Assembly (NCBI GenBank): GCA_023248095.1
Contig: JAHFFF010000114.1
Coordinates: 1-5,668 of the forward strand
DNA length: 5,668 bases
Origin: Candidatus Omnitrophota bacterium
GTDB lineage: Bacteria > Omnitrophota > Gorgyraeia > 1-14-0-20-64-10
Direction of reading: 5' to 3'
How positions within the stretch are numbered: position 1 is the first letter of the stretch; every line of letters starts with the position of its first letter. The notes under the pieces were generated by a model. That model saw only the letters and a list, made by a program, of their open reading frames with translations. It was not told the DNA's origin and did not search any database. Position numbers and translations under genes: made by a program. This document shows, one piece after another, positions 1 through 5,668 of this stretch.

Positions 1-272
1 TCGGCCCGCTCGTTGCGCCGCTTCTGCGGCAAACAGCCGGCCACGTAGAGACGCCGCACCTTCCCCTTCTTCTTCAGGTCGGCCACCTGAAGGATCGCCG
101 CGACCGATTCTTCCTCCGCCGGCCGGATAAAGGAGCAGGTGTTGACCACCACGCAATCCGCTTGGGCCGCATCCTCCGTGAAGGTATGGCCGGCCTTTTC
201 CATAAGGCCGATGAGGCCTTCGGAATCCACGAGGTTCCTCGCGCACCCTAAACTGACGACGTGAACCTTCAC
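1..272 (-). CDS. rimO: Ribosomal protein S12 methylthiotransferase RimO, N-terminal part (runs off the window)
   Basis: RimO is a radical-SAM enzyme that adds a methylthio group to a conserved aspartate of ribosomal protein S12. Only the first 90 codons plus two bases are present. They cover the N-terminal methylthiotransferase (UPF0004) domain. My reading from the GTG at 272 gives VVSLGCARNLVDSE near residues 5-18, VVVNTCSF at 41-48 and VAGCLPQ at 77-83. C10, C46 and C80 therefore match the three cysteines that hold the auxiliary iron-sulfur cluster in this family. The LVDSE context after the first cysteine fits RimO better than MiaB, which normally has a GCQMN-type motif; here the usual PKN is ARN. 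The GTG overlaps the rodZ stop by four bases (GTGA), and a GAGG lies five bases upstream. The radical-SAM CxxxCxxC motif and TRAM domain would lie beyond position 1, so they cannot be checked. Confidence 0.93.
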   Translation of the reverse strand, partial: MKVHVVSLGCARNLVDSEGLIGLMEKAGHTFTEDAAQADCVVVNTCSFIRPAEEESVAAILQVADLKKKGKVRRLYVAGCLPQKRRNERA

Positions 273-1015
273 TGCGGCCTCAGCCCCGCATGCGTGATCT
301 TCACACCCTTCCTGACACCGCGGCCCAGCCCCTCGAGCTCCTTGCCGTTGAGTGAAAGCCGCATCGCCCCGGCATTGCCGGTCCACAACTCGATCTCTTT
401 CTTGGCCATCCAGGTTTCCTTGGCACCCCTGGCCAGCACATTCTGGAAGATCACCGCACCGTCCGATTTGACCTGCAGCCAAACGTCCGCCGAGGTCTGG
501 GCGGTGAGCTTGAGCGGCTTCGAAGGAGACACCAACAATTCCGCCGGCTCCTGAGTTTTCCTTTCAACGGCAGCGGTCGGTGCCGCACGCGCGGCGGAAG
601 GTGCCTGGCGCTGCTGCGCGAGGGTATGCACCAGATCCATGGTGACATACCCCAGGAAGCCGACACCGATCAAGGCGGTCAGGACGATGCCGGCAGGAGC
701 GAGAAACTGCGCGTAGTTGGAGGACTGCCGTTGAGGCAGCTCGGCTCGTTGAGTCGAACCCACCTGAACCGAAGATCCCAGGGAAGATCCAGCGGTCATT
801 TCCTCCAGCAGGGCCGATCCATCGATCCCGAGGAAGGCAGCGTACTTCTTTACGAAGATTTTTGCGTAGACCGGATCTAGGATTTCGTCAACGCGGCCTT
901 GCTCGATCGCCTCCAGAGTCTTCCGCTGGATCTTCGTGAGGCGGCAGGCCTCTTCGAAGCTGATCTTCTTTGCTTCACGTGCCGATTTCAGACGTTCGCC
1001 GACCGACAGACTCAC
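269..1015 (-). CDS. rodZ: RodZ-like cytoskeletal membrane protein (HTH_25, one TM segment, DUF4115)
   Basis: RodZ-family proteins are bitopic inner-membrane proteins that link the MreB actin-like cytoskeleton to the cell-wall elongation machinery. The 248 residues show the standard three-part layout. Residues 4-72 form a cytoplasmic helix-turn-helix domain, with VGERLKSARE at 5-14, TKIQRKTLEAIEQG at 27-40 and FVKKYAAFLGID at 54-65. A single hydrophobic span follows at about 104-126. After a short Ala/Gln/Pro-rich linker comes a C-terminal beta-rich DUF4115 domain at about 166-240, with SADVWLQV at 175-182 and LSLNGKE at 220-226. It is shorter than E. coli RodZ (337 residues), mainly in the linkers. 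The GTG start at 1015 is chosen because it has a strong Shine-Dalgarno and sits directly before the conserved VGERLK opening. The start lies inside the ftsK 3' end (41-base overlap), and the stop overlaps rimO. The HTH domain in this family binds MreB and is not known primarily as a DNA regulator, so a transcription-factor label would be misleading. Confidence 0.88.
   Translation of the reverse strand: MSLSVGERLKSAREAKKISFEEACRLTKIQRKTLEAIEQGRVDEILDPVYAKIFVKKYAAFLGIDGSALLEEMTAGSSLGSSVQVGSTQRAELPQRQSSNYAQFLAPAGIVLTALIGVGFLGYVTMDLVHTLAQQRQAPSAARAAPTAAVERKTQEPAELLVSPSKPLKLTAQTSADVWLQVKSDGAVIFQNVLARGAKETWMAKKEIELWTGNAGAMRLSLNGKELEGLGRGVRKGVKITHAGLRPQ
278..281 (-). promoter_or_regulatory. Shine-Dalgarno sequence for rimO
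   Basis: GAGG on the minus strand lies five bases before the rimO GTG, inside the last codons of rodZ. It is short, but its spacing is acceptable. With the 4-base GTGA overlap it supports reinitiation by ribosomes finishing rodZ. It favours the GTG at 272 over the ATG at codon 24, which would remove the first cluster cysteine. Confidence 0.55.
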
Positions 1016-3230
1016 TGTTCGGGACCTCCTTTAAGTACACCTCTCTCGGCTTGGCACCCCGGATGGGACCGACGATCCCCTCCTCCTCCATCTGGTCCAG
1101 GATTCGCGCCGCCCTTCCATAACCCAATCTCATCCGGCGTTGGAGAAGAGAAACCGACGCCTGTCCCGTCTCCACCACCACCCGCACCGCCTCGTCGTAC
1201 AGAACATCCTTCGCCCGATCTCCGCTCGAGGCGGCACGAGTCTCCACATCTTCCAAAACCTGGGCCTCATAGGCAGGGGCCCTCTGCGCCTTCAGGAACT
1301 GAACGACCCGCTCGAGCTCGGCATCCGTCACCAAGGTTCCCTGCGCCCGAATCATCTTGGAGGCCCCCGGCGGTATGAAAAGCAAATCCCCCTTGCCCAA
1401 CAATTTCTCTGCCCCAATGGCATCCAACACCGTCCGCGAATCAACGCGCGAGGCCACCTGGAACGAGATGCGGGCCGGGAAGTTGGCCTTGATCACGCCG
1501 GTCAACACATCCACCGAGGGCCGCTGAGTGGCCAGCACCATGTGGATCCCAACCGCCCTGGACAAATGCGCCAGGCGGGCAATCGCCTTCTCCGCCTCCG
1601 CCTGAGCCACCAGCATGAGGTCCGCCAACTCGTCGATGATCACCACCAGATAAGGAAGGGATTCCGGGATCTCCTCTTTCGGCAATTGGTTCAAGGCCAT
1701 CTTCTGGTGATACGTCTCGATGTTACGGACCCCGAGCTTTGCAAAGAGGCGATACCGGGTCTCCATCTCCTCAATGACCCACTCGAGAGCGGCGGGAACC
1801 TTCTTGGGGTTAGTCACAACCGGCATCAGCAGGTGGGGCAGTCCGTTAAAGACCGCCAGCTCCACCATCTTCGGATCGACCATCAGGAAGCGCACCTCCT
1901 CCGGCGTCGCGTTGAAAAGGATGGAGATGATCAGGGCGTTCATGCAGACGGTCTTGCCGGAACCGGTCGCCCCCGCGATGAGCAGGTGTGGCATCCCGGC
2001 CAGATCGGCCATGAGTGGGTGCCCCGCCGAATCCTTCCCGATCGCCAGCGTCAGCTTGGACCGGGCCTGCTGGAATTCCTTTGACTGCAGCACGTCCCGC
2101 AACGTGACCATCGAGGTGGATTGGTTCGGGACCTCGATCCCGACCCTCGCCTTGCCCGGGATGGGGGCGATGATGCGCACCGACGAGGCCTTCATCGCCA
2201 GCGCGAGGTCATCGGACAGAGTGGTGATCTTCTGGATCTTCACGCCGGCGGCCGGCTCCACCTCGTACCGGGTGATCACCGGCCCCAGCTCCACCTCGGC
2301 CACACGGGCCTCGATGCCAAAATCGCTCAGCGTCTCCTCCAACACCTTCGCGTTGGCCTGGATCTGCTCCTTGCTCTGGCCCGTTTGAGCAGACTGCACC
2401 GGAGGATTCAGCAAATCCAGGGAAGGCAGTTGGAACGGGAGCTTGACGCTCGGAGCCTCTGGGGCGGGAGCGGGACTTCTTCTTGCCGGAGTAGGAGCCG
2501 ACGCCGGAGCCGCCATCTTGATCTCCGGAGCAAATTCTGGCTTTGGCTTCGCGGGTTCGGCAGAAACATTGTCGCGAACGGTGATCGGCTTGGAAACAGA
2601 GGCACCGGTCCGGTGAACCTCTGTGACCTTACGGGACGCCTTGGCCTGTTGCCCAAGCCACCGACCCGTTCCGGCCAAGGCATCCGTCCCTGCCCTCAAG
2701 ACCGGCCAGACCGCCAGCTCCGTAGAAACCATCAAGCAGAGGAGCCCGACCGTCATCAACACCACCACCGCGCCCCACCATCCGAAATACTGGAGCATCT
2801 GATTCCCGATCAGGATGCCCACCACGCCACCCCGCTGGAATCGGGCAGCCTCCGGCGTTTGCGTCCAGACAATGGAAAGCAAGCTGCTGGCGGCTATGCA
2901 GAGGAGAGCTGTGGTGACGAACTTGAGGGCCGGTTTGTGGGGCGGGGTGCCGTTAAAGAAGGCCACCGCCCAGAGGATGGCCAATGGAGGAAGCATGAAA
3001 CCGGTCCATCCGAGGGTAAGACAAACCGCCTGGGCCAACCATGCCCCGACAATACCGCAGAGGTTATGGTTCTCCGGCGAAGGCTGCGAGGTAAAGAACG
3101 ACAGATCCCCCGGACGGTAGGAGATCAGGCTCATAAAGAGAAAAAGACTTCCTGCCAGAAGGAGAACCCCGAACAGCTCGTTTCGCCGACGGGGAGTTAA
3201 CGAGAGAATGGTTCGCTTGGCCCGCCCCAT
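975..3230 (-). CDS. ftsK: DNA translocase FtsK/SpoIIIE
   Basis: FtsK is a septal, ATP-driven hexameric DNA pump that moves the chromosome terminus into daughter cells and, in many bacteria, activates XerCD recombination at dif. The 751 residues begin with a membrane domain of at least four hydrophobic spans (about 20-38, 57-92, 101-121 and 134-170). A Pro/Ala-rich linker at about 195-262 is much shorter than in E. coli, so the size resembles SpoIIIE-type proteins. The alpha part of the motor starts near LPFQLPSLDLL (264-274). Walker A is GATGSGKT at 420-427 and Walker B is VVIIDE at 529-534. The conserved TQRPSVDVLTG is at 568-578, and DSRTVLD followed by GAEKLLGKGD at 597-614. A complete gamma winged-helix at about 677-733, with SLLQRRMRLGYGRAARILD at 694-712, is the domain that reads polar DNA sequences, so directional pumping is likely intact. 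The ATG at 3230 is the only usable start: the in-frame TGA at 3276-3278 precedes it with no ATG, GTG or TTG between. It overlaps pnp by 34 bases. Confidence 0.96.
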   Translation of the reverse strand: MGRAKRTILSLTPRRRNELFGVLLLAGSLFLFMSLISYRPGDLSFFTSQPSPENHNLCGIVGAWLAQAVCLTLGWTGFMLPPLAILWAVAFFNGTPPHKPALKFVTTALLCIAASSLLSIVWTQTPEAARFQRGGVVGILIGNQMLQYFGWWGAVVVLMTVGLLCLMVSTELAVWPVLRAGTDALAGTGRWLGQQAKASRKVTEVHRTGASVSKPITVRDNVSAEPAKPKPEFAPEIKMAAPASAPTPARRSPAPAPEAPSVKLPFQLPSLDLLNPPVQSAQTGQSKEQIQANAKVLEETLSDFGIEARVAEVELGPVITRYEVEPAAGVKIQKITTLSDDLALAMKASSVRIIAPIPGKARVGIEVPNQSTSMVTLRDVLQSKEFQQARSKLTLAIGKDSAGHPLMADLAGMPHLLIAGATGSGKTVCMNALIISILFNATPEEVRFLMVDPKMVELAVFNGLPHLLMPVVTNPKKVPAALEWVIEEMETRYRLFAKLGVRNIETYHQKMALNQLPKEEIPESLPYLVVIIDELADLMLVAQAEAEKAIARLAHLSRAVGIHMVLATQRPSVDVLTGVIKANFPARISFQVASRVDSRTVLDAIGAEKLLGKGDLLFIPPGASKMIRAQGTLVTDAELERVVQFLKAQRAPAYEAQVLEDVETRAASSGDRAKDVLYDEAVRVVVETGQASVSLLQRRMRLGYGRAARILDQMEEEGIVGPIRGAKPREVYLKEVPNSESVGRRTSEIGT
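1025..1032 (-). promoter_or_regulatory. Strong Shine-Dalgarno sequence for rodZ, inside the ftsK coding region
   Basis: AAAGGAGG on the minus strand sits nine bases before the rodZ GTG. It lies wholly within codons for the C-terminal tail of FtsK. It fixes the rodZ start at 1015 and means rodZ can be translated at a good rate despite the GTG codon. Confidence 0.8.
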
Positions 3231-5566
3231 GTTCGGTCCCGCGCCGCGCCGGTCGAAGCCCCGCTGCGAAAACCCTCAGACGAGGGACTCCGAGCGCCCC
3301 CACCTCGATGCCTTTCCCGATCACGGCTCGGAGGACCGCCAGGACCCCGACGAAATTCACCGGGCCGACGGAAGTCCCGATCCCCACGAGGCCGTTCACG
3401 ATCCCCGCTGGGTCGGCCACGATCGCGGTCCCCACCCGGTCGCCGGGCTGGAGGAACAGGCGCCGTCCCCTCCGGCAACAGGGCCTGCCGATGGCTGAGG
3501 TTGATCCGGCCCTGCATATCAATCTCCACCACCTTCACCGCCAAGGTGGCGCCGACCTTCACCACATCCTCCACCTTGGGGACAAACTGATCGGACAGCT
3601 CCGACACGTGGCACAGGCCTTCCTTACCCGGCGCAATCTCGCAGAAGGCGCCGAAGTTCGTGATTCGGGTCACCACCCCTTGGTACACTCGACCTATCTC
3701 CGCCTCTTGCGTTAACCCCTGGATGAAATCGACCGCCTTTTGAGTGGCTGCGGAATCGGCCGAGGCCACGCGGACCGTTCCGTCATCCTCCACATCGATG
3801 GTGACACCGGTCTCCGCGGTGATCTTGCGGATCGTCTTTCCGCCCGGCCCGATCAACTCGCCGATCTTCTCCGGATTGATCTTGAGCACCGTGATCCGCG
3901 GCGCGAACGGAGAAAGGCTCGGCCGGTGCGTGGAGATCGTTTCCAGCATTTTCTCCAACACCAAGGCGCGCGCAGGCTTGGCCTGCTCCAGCGCCTCGGC
4001 CAACAGATCCACCGGCACCCCGTTCAGCTTCAGGTCCAACTGCAGCGCGGTAATTCCCTTCGCGGTGCCGGCGACCTTGAAATCCATATCGCCGTAGTGG
4101 TCCTCCAAACCGATGATGTCGGTGAGAACAGCGTGCCGATTCCCTTCCTTAATCAGCCCCATCGCAATCCCGGATACAGGGCCTTTCACCGGAACACCCG
4201 CATCCATGAGCGCCAAGGTGGCGCCGCAGACCGTTGCCATAGAGGAAGAACCATTGGACTCCAGGATTTCGGAAACAACCCGGACCGTGTAGGGAAACTC
4301 CTCCTTGGCGGGCATCACCCCCTTCAAGGCCCGTTCTGCCAAGGCACCATGCCCGATCTCCCGTCGCCCCGGACCGCGGACCGGCCGGATTTCTCCGACG
4401 GAGAACGGGGGAAAGCTGTAATGGAGCATGAAGGACTTGTACCACTTCCCCTGAAGGGAATCGATCATCTGTTCATCCGACCCGGTGCCGAGCGTGGCGG
4501 AGGCCAGGCTTTGAGTCTGACCTCGCGTGAACAGCCCGGAGCCGTGGGTCCGAGGAAGAACACCCACCTCGCAGCTGATCGGACGGACGGTGGTGCGATC
4601 CCGCCCATCGACCCGCTGGCTTTTCTCCAGAACGGCCTGGCGGACCATCGAACGCTCGAGGTCATGGATTGCTTCCCCCACCTCCGCTTCCGTCAACGTC
4701 CCCTCTGCATTCTGCAGCTGCGTGAGGATGTCGGCGACCAGCGCCTTCTTCGTATCCTCGCCCCCTTCCTTCTGACTCCTGGCCTGCAGCAGTTCCTTCA
4801 GTTTCGCCTCTGCAATCTTCCGGACCTTCTCGATGAAGGCGGCATCCGGCTCAGTCATCGGGAAAGGTTCCCGGTCCTTGGCACGACCCGAAATCAACTC
4901 CTGCTGAAGAGGAAGGGTCTTTAAACCCTGCTCCTGTCCGAAGCGAAGCGCCTCCACCAAAACATCCTCGGGGATCTCATTCGCCTTCGATTCCACCATG
5001 ATGACTCCCTCTTTCGTGGAAGCCACGACCAGGTCCAAATCTCCCTGCTCAATCTCCGCGAACGTCGGGTTGAGCACGAACTGCCCGTTCACGCGGCCGA
5101 CCCGGCAGGCCCCCACCAAACCGATGGGCGCCGAGGCCAGCCCCAACGCCGCCGAGGCCCCCAGGATCGCCAGGATGTCGGGATCATTGGTGCCATCGTG
5201 GGAAAGGACCAGGGCGATCACCTGCACCTCATTGTGGAATCCCTTGGGGAAGAGCGGCCGGATCGGCCGGTCCACCAATCGCGAGGTTAAGATCTCCTTT
5301 TCGGAGGGCCTTCCCTCTCGCTTGAAGAAACCGCCCGGGATTCGGCCGGCGGCGTAGGTCTTCTCCTGATATTCCACGGTCAGCGGGAGAAAGTCGGCTC
5401 CCTCCCTCGGCTTGTTGGAGATCACCGCAGAAACCAGTACGACGGTTCCTCCATACTGAACCATTACGGAACCGTCGGCTTGCTTGGCCATTCGGCCAGT
5501 TTCCAAAATAAGATCTTCCTTGCCGTATCGCATCTGGACACGGCGCGCTTTAGAATCGGTCGTCAC
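3197..5566 (-). CDS. pnp: Polyribonucleotide nucleotidyltransferase (PNPase) with a long Arg/Gly/Pro-rich tail
   Basis: PNPase degrades RNA 3' to 5' using phosphate, releasing nucleoside diphosphates, and can add tails in reverse; it is a cytoplasmic trimer and often part of a degradosome. Order of domains in 789 residues: first RNase PH core about 14-145 (FKREGRPSEKE at 81-91, VDRPIRPLFPKGF at 98-110), helical linker about 240-315, second RNase PH core about 325-545 (LFTRGQTQS at 345-353, GPGRREIGHGALAERAL at 398-414, SNGSSSMATVCG at 437-448), KH domain about 555-615 with GPGG loop at 573-576, and S1 domain about 622-692. By analogy with E. coli D486, D492 and K494, the catalytic residues are D489, D495 and K497, all present. 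After S1 comes an 89-residue low-complexity tail (701-789), so the protein exceeds the usual ~700-710 residues. The GTG start is fixed by AGGAGG six bases upstream; it follows rpsO, the classic partner, and overlaps ftsK. Confidence 0.97.
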   Translation of the reverse strand: MTTDSKARRVQMRYGKEDLILETGRMAKQADGSVMVQYGGTVVLVSAVISNKPREGADFLPLTVEYQEKTYAAGRIPGGFFKREGRPSEKEILTSRLVDRPIRPLFPKGFHNEVQVIALVLSHDGTNDPDILAILGASAALGLASAPIGLVGACRVGRVNGQFVLNPTFAEIEQGDLDLVVASTKEGVIMVESKANEIPEDVLVEALRFGQEQGLKTLPLQQELISGRAKDREPFPMTEPDAAFIEKVRKIAEAKLKELLQARSQKEGGEDTKKALVADILTQLQNAEGTLTEAEVGEAIHDLERSMVRQAVLEKSQRVDGRDRTTVRPISCEVGVLPRTHGSGLFTRGQTQSLASATLGTGSDEQMIDSLQGKWYKSFMLHYSFPPFSVGEIRPVRGPGRREIGHGALAERALKGVMPAKEEFPYTVRVVSEILESNGSSSMATVCGATLALMDAGVPVKGPVSGIAMGLIKEGNRHAVLTDIIGLEDHYGDMDFKVAGTAKGITALQLDLKLNGVPVDLLAEALEQAKPARALVLEKMLETISTHRPSLSPFAPRITVLKINPEKIGELIGPGGKTIRKITAETGVTIDVEDDGTVRVASADSAATQKAVDFIQGLTQEAEIGRVYQGVVTRITNFGAFCEIAPGKEGLCHVSELSDQFVPKVEDVVKVGATLAVKVVEIDMQGRINLSHRQALLPEGTAPVPPARRPGGDRDRGRPSGDRERPRGDRDFRRPGEFRRGPGGPPSRDRERHRGGGARSPSSEGFRSGASTGAARDRTWGGPSEPFSR

Positions 5567-5623
5567 ACCAGACCTCCTATGAAGGGTAAAGTTACGTTGC
5601 TCGTTGTTCGGGGAGAATTCCGG
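5567..5623 (-). other. rpsO-pnp intergenic spacer (57 bases), no terminator seen
   Basis: This is the only non-coding gap in the window. Read in the direction of transcription it has no GC-rich hairpin followed by a T-run, so an intrinsic terminator between rpsO and pnp is not supported. In E. coli the corresponding region carries a terminator and an RNase III-cleaved hairpin used in pnp autoregulation; I see no comparable long stem here. Apart from the pnp ribosome binding site nothing else is recognisable. Confidence 0.6.
5573..5578 (-). promoter_or_regulatory. Shine-Dalgarno sequence for pnp
   Basis: A consensus AGGAGG on the minus strand is followed by six bases (TCTGGT) and then the GTG start of pnp. 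It decides the start, because the next in-frame ATG (codon 12) falls inside the conserved N-terminal strand of the first RNase PH domain. Confidence 0.85.
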
Positions 5624-5668
5624 CTATTTCCGGAGATTCAGGCGGTCGAGAACCTTTTTGTATTCGTC
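5624..5668 (-). CDS. rpsO: 30S ribosomal protein S15, C-terminal end (starts beyond the window)
   Basis: Only the last 14 codons and a TAG stop are present. They read DEYKKVLDRLNLRK, which matches the characteristic S15 C-terminus (YKKLI-KLGLRK/R in many bacteria). S15 is a primary 16S rRNA binding protein that nucleates the 30S platform. The call rests on this short match plus the position directly upstream of pnp, the widely conserved rpsO-pnp pairing. No unrelated family member with this ending came to mind, but the fragment is too short for certainty. Confidence 0.82.
   Translation of the reverse strand, partial: DEYKKVLDRLNLRK

Noticed and set aside
1140..2084. Plus-strand open frame (314 codons) opposite the FtsK motor
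   Set aside because: It is antisense to the Walker motifs and gamma domain, and another plus-strand frame overlaps it at 1720-2388. Neither shows a domain.
2121..3200. Plus-strand open frame (359 codons) opposite the ftsK 5' half
   Set aside because: Antisense to the FtsK membrane domain, linker and alpha domain; low-complexity Arg/His/Gln-rich translation with no family features. A shadow of codon bias.
3064..3522. Same-strand alternative frame across the PNPase tail and ftsK start, with a hydrophobic valine/glycine/isoleucine-rich stretch
   Set aside because: I considered a frameshifted PNPase end or a small membrane protein. The annotated pnp frame runs unbroken from S1 to its stop, and ftsK has its own conserved start. 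The hydrophobic look arises from repeated GGGATCG/CGTGG-type codons read out of frame.
3740..4924. Long plus-strand open frame (394 codons) opposite pnp
   Set aside because: It lies wholly antisense to the conserved cores of PNPase, has no recognisable domain and a composition rich in Arg/His/Gly/Leu typical of a reverse-strand shadow in G+C-rich DNA.
5573..5616. Possible pairing of UCUCC (5612-5616) with the pnp Shine-Dalgarno as an autoregulatory switch
   Set aside because: Only five pairs including a wobble, across a loop of over 30 bases; this is expected by chance opposite any AGGAGG.
5567..5623. Terminator or RNase III hairpin between rpsO and pnp, as in E. coli
   Set aside because: No stable stem or T-run is visible in the 57 bases.
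1..5668. Polar motifs recognised by the FtsK gamma domain (KOPS GGGNAGGG or the Bacillus GAGAAGGG)
   Set aside because: A by-eye scan found no clear exact copy, and the motif used by this organism is unknown; one short window cannot test strand bias.

Overview
The window is a dense, single-strand block of housekeeping genes, all read on the minus strand (right to left). In transcription order it holds the last codons of rpsO (ribosomal protein S15), a complete pnp (polynucleotide phosphorylase), a complete ftsK/spoIIIE-type DNA translocase gene, a complete rodZ-like gene, and the first 90 codons of rimO (S12 methylthiotransferase). No RNA gene, mobile element, CRISPR array, repeat array or intrinsic terminator was recognised, and no stretch over about 60 bases lacks a gene.

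Layout: rpsO ends at 5624. A 57-base spacer carries a perfect Shine-Dalgarno sequence for pnp, which starts with GTG. The pnp 3' end overlaps the ftsK start by 34 bases. The ftsK 3' end overlaps the rodZ GTG start by 41 bases. The rodZ stop and rimO start share the 4-base overlap GTGA. These overlaps and the lack of terminators suggest one polycistronic transcript with translational coupling, although no promoter lies within the window.

Organism: the DNA is G+C-rich with G/C-biased third codon positions, and every protein is bacterial. The order rpsO-pnp-ftsK-rodZ-rimO is not that of Escherichia coli. It recalls Gram-negative candidate-phylum genomes such as Omnitrophota, and partly the pnp/spoIIIE/rodZ neighbourhood of Firmicutes. 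The phylum assignment is a guess from remembered gene order and from the style of the FtsK N-terminus; a homology search would be needed to settle it.

How the genes fit together: S15 and RimO concern the 30S ribosomal subunit, PNPase concerns RNA decay, FtsK segregates the chromosome terminus at the septum, and RodZ ties the MreB cytoskeleton to the membrane. The cluster links translation and RNA turnover to cell division and shape. The most distinctive local features are the long arginine/glycine/proline-rich, lysine-free tail on PNPase and the nested gene junctions. I found no convincing sign of a previously undescribed system.
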